Numbered from the stretch's first letter, positions 13,568 to 19,050 are shown. The stretch: 33,753 nucleotides of DNA from JBAYJS01 sp041664985 (GCA_041664985.1 JBAYJS010000008.1:1-33753), one strand, 5' to 3'. The notes: generated from the letters alone by a model not told the origin. Numbers and translations are program-made.

Positions 13568-14533
13568 TTACTCTGCTTTATTTTCTTGCCATTCTTGCAT
13601 TACTGCCTGAACTTCGGCCACACCAACCTGCGGCCAAACTTTTTCATCCGGCTCAATGTTTTCAATACTAACTTTCGAAGAGGCTTCATCCATCAAATCA
13701 ATGGCCTTGTCTGGAAATGATTTATCTTTCATATACTGTTGGGACAAATGAACCGCCGCTAAAATCGCTTCATCGGTAATATGAACATGATGGAATTGTT
13801 CATATTTGCGTTTAATCCCCCGCAAAATATCAGTGGTCTCTTTTGATGTTGGTTCGTCAATTAAAATTGGATGCAATCGCCGATCCAAGGTTATATCTTT
13901 TTTAATAAACTCTTTATATTCTTTGGCAGTGGTGGCGCCGATTACCTGCAGATCACCCCTGGCTAAAGCCGGCTTTAAAATATCATCGGCGTCAATTGAA
14001 CCTTCGGCTCCTCCCGCTTCAGCCAAAGTATGAATTTCATCAACAAATAAAATTATGCTGCGCTTGGCGGCGGTAATTTCATTAGTGATTTTTTTCAAGC
14101 GCTGCTCAAATTCGCCTCGATACTTGGTACCAGCCACAATTGCCGGCAAATCCAAAGCTAAAACCCGCTTATCCAATAAAATCGGCGGGACTTTTTTATT
14201 GACAATGGCTTGCGCCAAACCTTCGGCAATTGCCGTTTTGCCAACACCGGCCTTGCCAATTAAAACTGGATTATTTTTAGTTCGACGGCACAAAACCTGA
14301 ATTACTCTTTCAATTTCTTCTTGCCGACCGATAACCGGATCAAGTAATCCTTTTTTAGCTTGTTCGTTTAAATCGCGGGCGTATTGTGACAAAGTTGGTG
14401 TAGCGGAACCGGAAAAAAATGTCGTTGACTCCAATCCTTTGCTTTTCCAAATTGAATATAAAATTGCCAATAAAAAAATAACAACCCCAACAATCAAAAA
14501 ATAATAATTAAGAGTAAAGTAAGAAGGCAACAT
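13568..14533 (-). CDS. membrane-anchored single-module Clp-type AAA+ ATPase
   Basis: A 321-residue protein made of one N-terminal membrane segment (about residues 9-28) and a single AAA+ module matching the first (D1) module of ClpA/ClpB/ClpC. Features are Walker A GKAGVGKT (93-100), pore loop GTKYRGEFE (135-143), Walker B LFVDE (162-166), a sensor region IGATT and an arginine finger in TLDRRLHP (about 218). The small alpha domain ends in FPDKAIDLMDEASSKVSIE. The Clp N-domain, middle domain, D2 module and the ClpP-binding loop are all absent, while family members usually have about 800 residues. The stop is followed by non-coding DNA, so this is not a frameshift remnant of a longer gene. It probably unfolds or remodels membrane proteins; partner unknown. 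Its promoter lies just upstream. Confidence 0.85.
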   Translation of the reverse strand: MLPSYFTLNYYFLIVGVVIFLLAILYSIWKSKGLESTTFFSGSATPTLSQYARDLNEQAKKGLLDPVIGRQEEIERVIQVLCRRTKNNPVLIGKAGVGKTAIAEGLAQAIVNKKVPPILLDKRVLALDLPAIVAGTKYRGEFEQRLKKITNEITAAKRSIILFVDEIHTLAEAGGAEGSIDADDILKPALARGDLQVIGATTAKEYKEFIKKDITLDRRLHPILIDEPTSKETTDILRGIKRKYEQFHHVHITDEAILAAVHLSQQYMKDKSFPDKAIDLMDEASSKVSIENIEPDEKVWPQVGVAEVQAVMQEWQENKAE

Positions 14534-14569
14534 TTGATTTGATTTTTAAAAATATTTGCTCTAGAATAA

Positions 14570-14599
14570 ATTATACCACGTTTAATCAACTCCTGACAA
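14570..14599 (-). promoter_or_regulatory. promoter of the membrane AAA+ gene
   Basis: On the minus strand TTGTCA (14599-14594) and TATAAT (14575-14570) are 18 bases apart with TGG before the -10. Transcription would start near 14563, 30 bases before the ATG. The site lies inside the extended upstream frame of the divergent rel gene, which argues for the later GTG start of that gene. Confidence 0.75.
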
Positions 14600-14607
14600 T
14601 AAAATTT

Positions 14608-16119
14608 GTGACCAAAATTGAAGATTTAATAAAAATACTTAAAGACGGCAAGCGCCGGGAAAATGCCAAAATGGCAATATTTCCTAATTTTCATAAATCA
14701 GAATATGATTTGGATCTGATTAGGTTAGCTTATGATTTTGCCGAAAACGCTCACAAAGACCAAGTTAGAAAATCAGGCGAACCTTACATTCAACACCCCT
14801 TAGAGACAGCTATAATTTTAGCTAAAATGGGTTTAGACCAAGATTCAATTATTGCCGCCTTACTTCATGATGTACCCGAAGACACCGATTACAGTTTGAT
14901 TGATATTGAAAAAAATTTCGGCAGCGAAGTGGCTAAATTGGTTGCCGGTATTACCAAGCTTGGCGTGATTAAATATCGCGGTATGGAAAAATACGCCGAA
15001 AATTTACGCCGGATGTTTATTTCCATGGCCGAAGACATTCGAATAATTTTAATCAAAATGGCCGACCGGCTGCACAATTTAAAAACTCTCTCGGCCTTAC
15101 CGGCAGAAAAACAAAAACGAATCGCCCAAGAAAGTTTGGAAATCTATGCGCCGATTGCCAATCGGCTCGGCATGGGACAAATCAAGGGCGAATTGGAAGA
15201 TTTGGCTTTTCCCTATCTTTATCCGGAAAAATATGACTGGTTTAAAAAAGAAATCATGCCAAAAATTGCCATTGAAATGGAATACACCCAAAAAGTGATT
15301 CAGCTGGCCAAAAAAGAATTTGCCTTGGAAAAAATTAAAATTGTTTCAATCCACGGCCGCGCCAAAAGGCTTTACAGTTTATACCAAAAATTACAGCGGC
15401 CAAATTACAGCGGCGACATTTCCAAAGTTTATGATTTAGTCGCTTTAAGAATTATTGTTCCGACTATTGCTGATTGTTACCACGCCTTGGGTCTGATTCA
15501 TCGGCTTTGGAAACCATTACCCGGTCGAATTAAAGATTATATCGCTCAGCCAAAGCCAAACGGCTACCAGTCTTTGCATTCAACCGTTTTTTGTCTTGAC
15601 GGTAAAATTGTTGAATTCCAAATTCGCACGCCCGAAATGCACGAGCAAGCTGAATTTGGTATTGCCGCCCACTGGCATTACAAGGAAACCGGCAAAAACC
15701 CGAAAAAAATTGGCGAAAAAGGTCGGGTTTTACCCAAAAAATTTACCTGGATTCAAGATCTAGTCAAGTGGCAAAAAGAAATTCAGGACGATCAACAATA
15801 TTTGCAATCCTTAACGATTGATTTTTTCCATAACCGAATTTTTGTTTTCACTCCCAAAGGCGACGTCATAGATTTACCCGAAGAAGCCACCCCGGTTGAT
15901 TTTGCTTACCACGTCCACAGTTGGATTGGTGATCATTGTTCGGGCGCTAAAATCAATGGCCAAATGGTAAGCCTTGATTCAAAATTAAAAAACGGCGATG
16001 TCGTAGAAATCATCACCGAAAAAAATCGTAAGGGCCCAAATCAGTATTGGTTGCAGTTTGTGAAAACCAGCGCGGCCAAAAGTAAAATTAAACCGAAAGG
16101 CAGCCGATCAAAATCCTAA
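14608..16119 (+). CDS. rel: Rel/SpoT-type (p)ppGpp synthetase/hydrolase without ACT domain
   Basis: The alarmone enzyme makes and degrades (p)ppGpp in starvation. The hydrolase HD domain is intact (QVRKSGEPYIQHPLETA and LLHDVPEDT, the HDxxED motif). The synthetase domain carries HGRAKRLYSLYQKL, YDLVALRIIV and KPNGYQSLHSTV. A TGS domain (IFVFTPKGDVIDLPEEATPVDFAYHVH) follows and the protein ends about 35 residues later in a basic tail. Full-length RSH enzymes have about 700 residues with helical, zinc-finger and ACT domains, all missing here. The frame is open from ATG 14539, but that leaves five bases to the divergent AAA+ gene and covers its promoter; GTG 14608 (VTKIEDLIKIL) is the likelier start, giving 503 residues. 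Confidence 0.93.
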   Translation: MTKIEDLIKILKDGKRRENAKMAIFPNFHKSEYDLDLIRLAYDFAENAHKDQVRKSGEPYIQHPLETAIILAKMGLDQDSIIAALLHDVPEDTDYSLIDIEKNFGSEVAKLVAGITKLGVIKYRGMEKYAENLRRMFISMAEDIRIILIKMADRLHNLKTLSALPAEKQKRIAQESLEIYAPIANRLGMGQIKGELEDLAFPYLYPEKYDWFKKEIMPKIAIEMEYTQKVIQLAKKEFALEKIKIVSIHGRAKRLYSLYQKLQRPNYSGDISKVYDLVALRIIVPTIADCYHALGLIHRLWKPLPGRIKDYIAQPKPNGYQSLHSTVFCLDGKIVEFQIRTPEMHEQAEFGIAAHWHYKETGKNPKKIGEKGRVLPKKFTWIQDLVKWQKEIQDDQQYLQSLTIDFFHNRIFVFTPKGDVIDLPEEATPVDFAYHVHSWIGDHCSGAKINGQMVSLDSKLKNGDVVEIITEKNRKGPNQYWLQFVKTSAAKSKIKPKGSRSKS

Positions 16120-16135
16120 AAATATTTTAGTTGTT

Positions 16136-16999
16136 TTATTGACAAATTTTATTAACGATTCCTTCTAAATCTTCACTGGAGTAAAATTCAATGGTAATAT
16201 AACCGGTCTCACCGGTTTTTTTGACAATCACTTTCGTACCTAAAGCCGACTGCAGCTTGTCTTCTAGGGCCGTTAAATTCGGATCTTTGGCTTTGCGAAT
16301 ATGCTGACGGACAATCACTTTTTTAGCTTGATTTTCAACGGCTCTAACCGTCAAATCCTGTTTAATAATTTTTTCAAAAAATTTCAGTCGTTCCTGAGGC
16401 GGCAAACCGACAATCACTCTAGCGGTAGTATAATTAATTTTTCCGGTAACCAAAGCTTTTTGAATTTCTGTTGGTAAACCAAGCAGTCTTAAAGCATTGG
16501 TAACGGCCGATCGGCTTTTGCCGACTCGAACAGCCGCTTCTTCTTGAGTTAAATTAAACTCATCGATTAAACGCTGGTAAGCTACTGCCTCTTCAATGGC
16601 ATTTAAATCTTTACGCTGAATATTTTCCACCAAAGCCAATTCCAATTTTTGTTGTTCTTGGATATCGCGAATCACGGCCGGTACGGTTTCAAGCTCTAGA
16701 ATTTGAGCGGCCCGCAAGCGTCTTTCACCGGCAATTACCTCGTAATCATTGCCGCTTGGTGTCAAAATTAACGGCTGAATAATACCATGCTCTTTGATTG
16801 AATTAGTCAGGTCTTCCAAACTTTCATGATCAAAATCAGTCCGCGGCTGATGCGGATTGGCTTTAATCTTATTGATCGGCACTTTAACAATCATTTCGCT
16901 TTGCACAAAAACACTGGAATTTTGCGGCAAAATCTGTTTATCAATTTTTGGCGGGATTAAAGAACCTAAACCTTTTCCCAACCCGGTAATTTTTGGCAT
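16136..16999 (-). CDS. parB: chromosome partitioning protein ParB (Spo0J)
   Basis: ParB binds parS sites, spreads as a CTP-dependent clamp and works with ParA in chromosome segregation. It begins GLGKGLGSLIP as usual. The ParB/Srx domain holds NPHQPR, GERRLRAAQ (91-99; the CTP-binding loop) and VENIQRKDLNAIEEA. A helix-turn-helix (TQEEAAVRVGKSRSAVTNALRLLGLP, around 151-176) and a short dimerisation domain follow. Length 287 is normal. It starts 30 bases after parA in the same operon and ends 16 bases from the converging rel gene. No parS palindrome was recognised in the window. Confidence 0.96.
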   Translation of the reverse strand: MPKITGLGKGLGSLIPPKIDKQILPQNSSVFVQSEMIVKVPINKIKANPHQPRTDFDHESLEDLTNSIKEHGIIQPLILTPSGNDYEVIAGERRLRAAQILELETVPAVIRDIQEQQKLELALVENIQRKDLNAIEEAVAYQRLIDEFNLTQEEAAVRVGKSRSAVTNALRLLGLPTEIQKALVTGKINYTTARVIVGLPPQERLKFFEKIIKQDLTVRAVENQAKKVIVRQHIRKAKDPNLTALEDKLQSALGTKVIVKKTGETGYITIEFYSSEDLEGIVNKICQ

Positions 17000-17029
17000 A
17001 TTAAAAAAATCAAAATTAAAAAATTAAAA

Positions 17030-17800
17030 TTAATAACCGTTTTCTTGTCTGACAATTTCTCGAGCTAAATCCTCGTAGGCCTTAGCACCGGCCGAACCGG
17101 AATCATAAGACAAAATGGTTTGACCAAAGCTTGGCGATTCAGTTAAACGGACATTGCGCGGAATAATCGCATCAAAAACGCGATGAGGAAAATGCTGTTT
17201 TAATTCGGCCAAAACTTGGCCGGAAAGCTTGTTACGTTTATCATACATTGTCACAACCGCCCCCAAAATTGAAAGTTCCGGTTTCAAATTTTCTTTAACC
17301 AAATTGATTGTATTAAGTAGCTGACCCAAGCCTTCCAAAGCTAAATATTCGGCTTGAACCGGAACTAAAATTTCTTCGGCAGCCACCAAACCGTTTAGAG
17401 TCAATAAATCCAAAGACGGCGGGCAGTCAATTAAAATATAATCATAGTCATGTTTAACCTCCAATAAAGCCTGAGACAAACGAAATTCCCGATTTTCCAA
17501 ATTAACCAGTTCCACCCGCGCACCGGCTAAATCGGGCGTGGCCGGAGCGACTTTGTAGCCCTGGTGATTGGTTCCCAAAACGATTTGCCGAAACGAAGCC
17601 GGACCAATCAAAGTATGATAAACCCCTTGATTTAAGTTAAAATGGTCAATGCCTAGACCTGAGGTGGCATTAGCCTGGGGATCAATATCAACTAATAAAA
17701 CAAACTTACCCAGCCAAGCCAGGTAAGCGCCTAAATTTACTGCTGTTGTGGTTTTACCCACTCCCCCTTTTTGATTGACAATCGCGATAGTTCTTGACAT
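17030..17800 (-). CDS. parA: chromosome partitioning ATPase ParA (Soj)
   Basis: A 256-residue chromosomal-type ParA without an N-terminal DNA-binding extension. The deviant Walker A is KGGVGKTT (11-18), with DIDPQANATSGLG (switch I) and LIDCPPSLDLLT (Walker B). It oscillates on nucleoid DNA to separate ParB-parS complexes. The -10 element lies directly before the ATG, so the mRNA is probably leaderless. It heads the parA-parB operon and diverges from the tRNA-Leu region. Confidence 0.97.
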   Translation of the reverse strand: MSRTIAIVNQKGGVGKTTTAVNLGAYLAWLGKFVLLVDIDPQANATSGLGIDHFNLNQGVYHTLIGPASFRQIVLGTNHQGYKVAPATPDLAGARVELVNLENREFRLSQALLEVKHDYDYILIDCPPSLDLLTLNGLVAAEEILVPVQAEYLALEGLGQLLNTINLVKENLKPELSILGAVVTMYDKRNKLSGQVLAELKQHFPHRVFDAIIPRNVRLTESPSFGQTILSYDSGSAGAKAYEDLAREIVRQENGY

Positions 17801-17806
17801 GATTAT

Positions 17807-17835
17807 ATTATAATAAAAATATCGTCCTTTGACAA
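17807..17835 (-). promoter_or_regulatory. parA promoter, probably leaderless
   Basis: TTGTCA (17835-17830) and TATAAT (17812-17807) are 17 bases apart on the minus strand; a second TATAAT overlaps at 17807-17802. The start site would fall on or next to the parA ATG at 17800. The -35 overlaps that of the divergent tRNA promoter. Confidence 0.75.
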
Positions 17836-17857
17836 TTATTTTTTATTCATTTATAAT
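17829..17857 (+). promoter_or_regulatory. consensus promoter of the tRNA-Leu region
   Basis: TTGACA (17829-17834) and TATAAT (17852-17857) with a 17-base spacer, a perfect match. The start near 17864 lies 13 bases before the broken tRNA-Leu copy, not before the intact gene at 18015. Confidence 0.85.
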
Positions 17858-17891
17858 AAGATTCGTAATTACATAAGCCCGAGTGGTGAAA

Positions 17892-17911
17892 CCTGCCTGC
17901 CGGCAGGCAGG
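17892..17911. repeat. palindrome family 1, copy in tRNA-Leu D-loop
   Basis: CCTGCCTGCCGGCAGGCAGG, perfectly self-complementary over 20 bases, inserted without duplication of flanking bases. Confidence 0.9.
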
Positions 17912-17928
17912 TTGGTATACACGCACGA

Positions 17929-17948
17929 CCTGGCTAATTGCAGGCAGG
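17929..17948. repeat. palindrome family 1, degenerate copy in anticodon arm
   Basis: CCTGGCTAATTGCAGGCAGG keeps the outer CCTG and CAGGCAGG of family 1 but has a different middle. The nine bases GGCTAATTG also occur at 18271-18279, next to the initiator tRNA copy. Confidence 0.75.
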
Positions 17949-18014
17949 CTCAAAATCGTGACATTTTTTAAATCAGGCTGAGGTAAAGAATCTATAAAAA
18001 ATATAATTAATCAG

Positions 18015-18099
18015 GCCCGAGTGGTGAAATTGGTATACACGCACGACTCAAAATCGTGTGCCGCAAGGCATGAGAGTTCGAGTCTCTCCTCGGGCACCA
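18015..18099 (+). tRNA. tRNA-Leu(CAA), intact
   Basis: Seven-pair acceptor stem GCCCGAG/CTCGGGC, D-arm with TTGG, anticodon arm CACGA-CTCAAAA-TCGTG (anticodon CAA), a long variable arm TGCCGCAAGGCA, T-arm GAGAG-TTCGAGT-CTCTC, discriminator A and encoded CCA. It is flanked on the left by a broken 5' copy and on the right by a broken 3' copy of itself. Confidence 0.95.
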
Positions 18100-18134
18100 A
18101 AAATTATTTATTAATAAGACGAGTGCACGCACGA

Positions 18135-18154
18135 CCTGCCTGCCGGCAGGCAGG
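18135..18154. repeat. palindrome family 1, copy in anticodon arm of 3' tRNA-Leu copy
   Basis: Identical to the 20-base palindrome at 17892-17911 and inserted between CACGA and CTCAAAA. Confidence 0.9.
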
Positions 18155-18183
18155 CTCAAAATCGTAATAACAACTGAGAGTTC

Positions 18184-18213
18184 TGCGCCAAAGGCGCATC
18201 CGCCTCTGGCGGA
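18184..18213. repeat. palindrome family 2, double hairpin in T-loop
   Basis: Two back-to-back 15-base hairpins, TGCGCC-AAA-GGCGCA (18184-18198) and TCCGCC-TCT-GGCGGA (18199-18213), lie in the T-loop between TTC and GAGT. Removing them restores the intact T-arm. Confidence 0.85.
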
Positions 18214-18240
18214 GAGTCTCTCCTCGGGCACCATAAATTA

Positions 18241-18269
18241 TTGACAGATTATTGATTTAACGGTAGAAT
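18241..18269 (+). promoter_or_regulatory. promoter before the initiator tRNA copies and GIY-YIG gene
   Basis: TTGACA (18241-18246) and TAGAAT (18264-18269) with a 17-base spacer. The start near 18276-18281 coincides with the first base of the broken initiator tRNA copy, so this looks like the original tRNA promoter now reading into the GIY-YIG gene. Confidence 0.75.
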
Positions 18270-18280
18270 TGGCTAATTGA

Positions 18281-18328
18281 CGCGGGATAGAACAGTAGTC
18301 CCGACTGCGTCGGGACCAGGCCCATAAC
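18281..18328 (+). pseudogene. broken initiator tRNA-Met copy 1 (5' half) with palindrome
   Basis: CGCGGGATAGAACAGTAG matches the intact tRNA at 18641 with one change. A 19-base palindrome follows in place of the 3' D-stem, then CCAGGCCCATAAC of the anticodon arm, and the match stops. Seven bases later the GIY-YIG ATG begins. Confidence 0.85.
18298..18316. repeat. palindrome family 3, copy 1
   Basis: GTCCCGACTGCGTCGGGAC: an 8-bp perfect stem with a TGC loop, at the D-arm of the first broken initiator tRNA copy. Confidence 0.9.
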
Positions 18329-18334
18329 TTTATT

Positions 18335-18583
18335 ATGGAATATTATGTTTATATCTTAAAAAGTAATAACTTTGATAGATTATATATCGGCCAAACAGCG
18401 GATATACAGAGAAGATTAATAAAACATAATAATGGTGAAGTTAGGTCTACAAAACACTATATCCCTTGGCAATTGATAAAATATGAGGTATACAATACCC
18501 GAGGAGAAGCAAGGAAAAGAGAGAATTACTTAAAAGCATTAAAAAACAAAAAATACTTGCTAAAATTAACCGACGCGGGATAG
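18335..18583 (+). CDS. small GIY-YIG domain nuclease (UPF0213/YhbQ-like)
   Basis: An 82-residue single-domain protein: YYVYIL (residues 3-8) and LYIGQT (16-21) form the GIY-YIG motif, the catalytic Arg lies in DIQRRLIKHNNG and the metal-binding Glu in RGEARKRENYLK. Such stand-alone domains cut DNA; their roles are poorly known. There is no Shine-Dalgarno; the mRNA leader would be the broken tRNA half with its palindrome. The last four codons (TDAG) and stop lie inside the next initiator tRNA copy, whose GGGATAG supplies the TAG. The gene is therefore bracketed by about 44-base direct repeats of a tRNA half and looks like an inserted cassette. Confidence 0.85.
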   Translation: MEYYVYILKSNNFDRLYIGQTADIQRRLIKHNNGEVRSTKHYIPWQLIKYEVYNTRGEARKRENYLKALKNKKYLLKLTDAG

Positions 18584-18617
18584 AGCAGTAGTCCCGACTG
18601 CGTCGGGACCAGGCCCA
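18574..18617 (+). pseudogene. broken initiator tRNA-Met copy 2 (5' half) with palindrome
   Basis: Same structure as copy 1: CGCGGGATAGAGCAGTA, the 19-base family 3 palindrome (18591-18609), then CAGGCCCA, after which the match ends. It ends 23 bases before the intact tRNA at 18641 and overlaps the end of the GIY-YIG gene. Confidence 0.85.
18591..18609. repeat. palindrome family 3, copy 2
   Basis: Identical to the 19 bases at 18298-18316 and at the same place in the tRNA half. Confidence 0.9.
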
Positions 18618-18640
18618 ATAAGATAAAATTTATTAAACGA

Positions 18641-18715
18641 CGCGGGATAGAGCAGTAGCAGCTCGCCAGGCCCATAACCTGGAGGTCGGGGGTGCAAATC
18701 CCTCTCCCGCAACCA
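18641..18715 (+). tRNA. initiator tRNA-Met(CAU), with unusual D- and T-loops
   Basis: The acceptor stem CGCGGGA/TCCCGCA leaves the C1-A72 mismatch diagnostic of bacterial initiators. The anticodon arm is CCAGG-CCCATAA-CCTGG (CAU); CCA is encoded. Two oddities: the D-loop between GAGC and GCTC is only AGTAGCA and lacks the usual GG (G18-G19), and the T-loop reads TGCAAAT with G in place of the usual T55. These are the partners of the same elbow contact. The gene is the only complete initiator copy here; broken copies lie on both sides. Confidence 0.88.
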
Positions 18716-18740
18716 AACTAAAAAATAATTTATATATTTG

Positions 18741-18868
18741 GGCCAGGCCCATAACCTGGAGGTTGGGGGTGTCCCGACACCTAAATTGTATTGCAATTAA
18801 CAAAATCGGGATCCCGATGATACCTAAAATAAATTAAGGAATCGGGACAAATCCCTCTCCCGCAACCA
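18741..18868 (+). pseudogene. broken initiator tRNA-Met copy 3 (3' half) with 76-base insertion
   Basis: CCAGGCCCATAACCTGGAGG, then TTGGGGGTG match the anticodon arm and 5' T-stem of the intact gene (one change). A 76-base insertion (18772-18847) follows in the T-loop, then CAAATCCCTCTCCCGCAACC and A complete the tRNA 3' end. Removing the insertion restores the intact sequence exactly. Confidence 0.85.
18772..18847. repeat. palindrome family 3, tandem two-unit element in T-loop
   Basis: Two units, 40 bases (18772-18811) and 36 bases (18812-18847), each start TCCCGA and end TCGGGA, and each contains ACCTAAA. They share termini with the 19-base family 3 palindromes but have AT-rich interiors instead of a TGC loop. 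No flanking duplication is seen. Confidence 0.85.
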
Positions 18869-18897
18869 AATTACAACTAGATTACATATTTTTCTAA

Positions 18898-18974
18898 GGC
18901 GAGGTAGCTCAGTTGGTTAGAGCGAAGGAATCATAACCCTTAGGTCGTGGGTTCGATCCCCACCCTCGCTACCA
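18898..18974 (+). tRNA. second CAU tRNA (elongator tRNA-Met, or tRNA-Ile2)
   Basis: Acceptor GGCGAGG/CCTCGCT (first pair G-U), D-arm with AGTTGGTTA, anticodon loop ATCATAA (CAU), standard T-arm GTGGG-TTCGATC-CCCAC, encoded CCA. The anticodon stem AAGGA/CCCTT has an A-C mismatch at its loop end. A CAU anticodon can also be lysidine-modified tRNA-Ile2; elongator Met is assumed. A terminator follows. Confidence 0.9.
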
Positions 18975-18999
18975 ATTTAATATTTAAATAAAAAAATTT

Positions 19000-19024
19000 A
19001 AGTCAGCTTTAAGGCTGATTTTTT
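19000..19024 (+). terminator. terminator after the tRNA cluster
   Basis: TCAGC (19003-19007) and GCTGA (19014-19018) form a short stem followed by six Ts, 26 bases after the CAU tRNA. Confidence 0.65.
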
Positions 19025-19050
19025 GAATAAAAAAGTTATAATTATTAACG

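Larger units (their letters stand above)
17877..17960 (+). pseudogene. broken tRNA-Leu copy (5' part) with two palindrome insertions
   Basis: The sequence matches the intact tRNA-Leu at 18015 from its first base to the 3' strand of the anticodon stem, but is interrupted twice. A 20-base palindrome (17892-17911) sits in the D-loop between GAAA and TTGG, and a 20-base degenerate relative (17929-17948) between the 5' anticodon stem CACGA and CTCAAAA. Removing both restores the tRNA exactly. After CTCAAAATCGTG the match ends. No target-site duplication is seen. It stands nearest the promoter. Confidence 0.85.
18119..18233 (+). pseudogene. broken tRNA-Leu copy (3' part) with palindromes in anticodon arm and T-loop
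   Basis: The copy has GACGAGTG, lacks most of the D-arm, then has CACGCACGA, the 20-base family 1 palindrome (18135-18154), CTCAAAATCG, an altered variable arm, GAGAGTTC, a 30-base double hairpin (18184-18213) and finally GAGTCTCTCCTCGGGCACCA (18214-18233) identical to the intact 3' end. The palindrome is at exactly the same anticodon-arm position as the second insertion of the upstream copy. Confidence 0.85.

Noticed and set aside
14539..14607. Longer rel start at ATG 14539
   Set aside because: The extra 23 residues are not family-like and would cover the promoter of the divergent AAA+ gene.
16136..17860. parS site near parAB
   Set aside because: No TGTTTCACGTGAAACA-like palindrome was found by eye in or around the operon.
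18007..18234. Minus-strand ORF of 75 codons across tRNA-Leu
   Set aside because: It reads through the intact tRNA and the palindromes (SLPAGRQ is the translated 20-base palindrome); there is no protein-like feature.
18566..18796. Minus-strand ORF of 76 codons across the initiator tRNA copies
   Set aside because: It is antisense to the tRNA and its broken copies and has no conserved protein feature.
17877..18868. CRISPR array
   Set aside because: The repeats are tRNA segments and palindromes at irregular spacing, with no uniform spacers and no cas genes.
17877..18868. Classical integrase attachment sites (attL/attR)
   Set aside because: There is no integrase gene, and the duplicated tRNA parts are interrupted by palindromes at several loops rather than ending in one short core.
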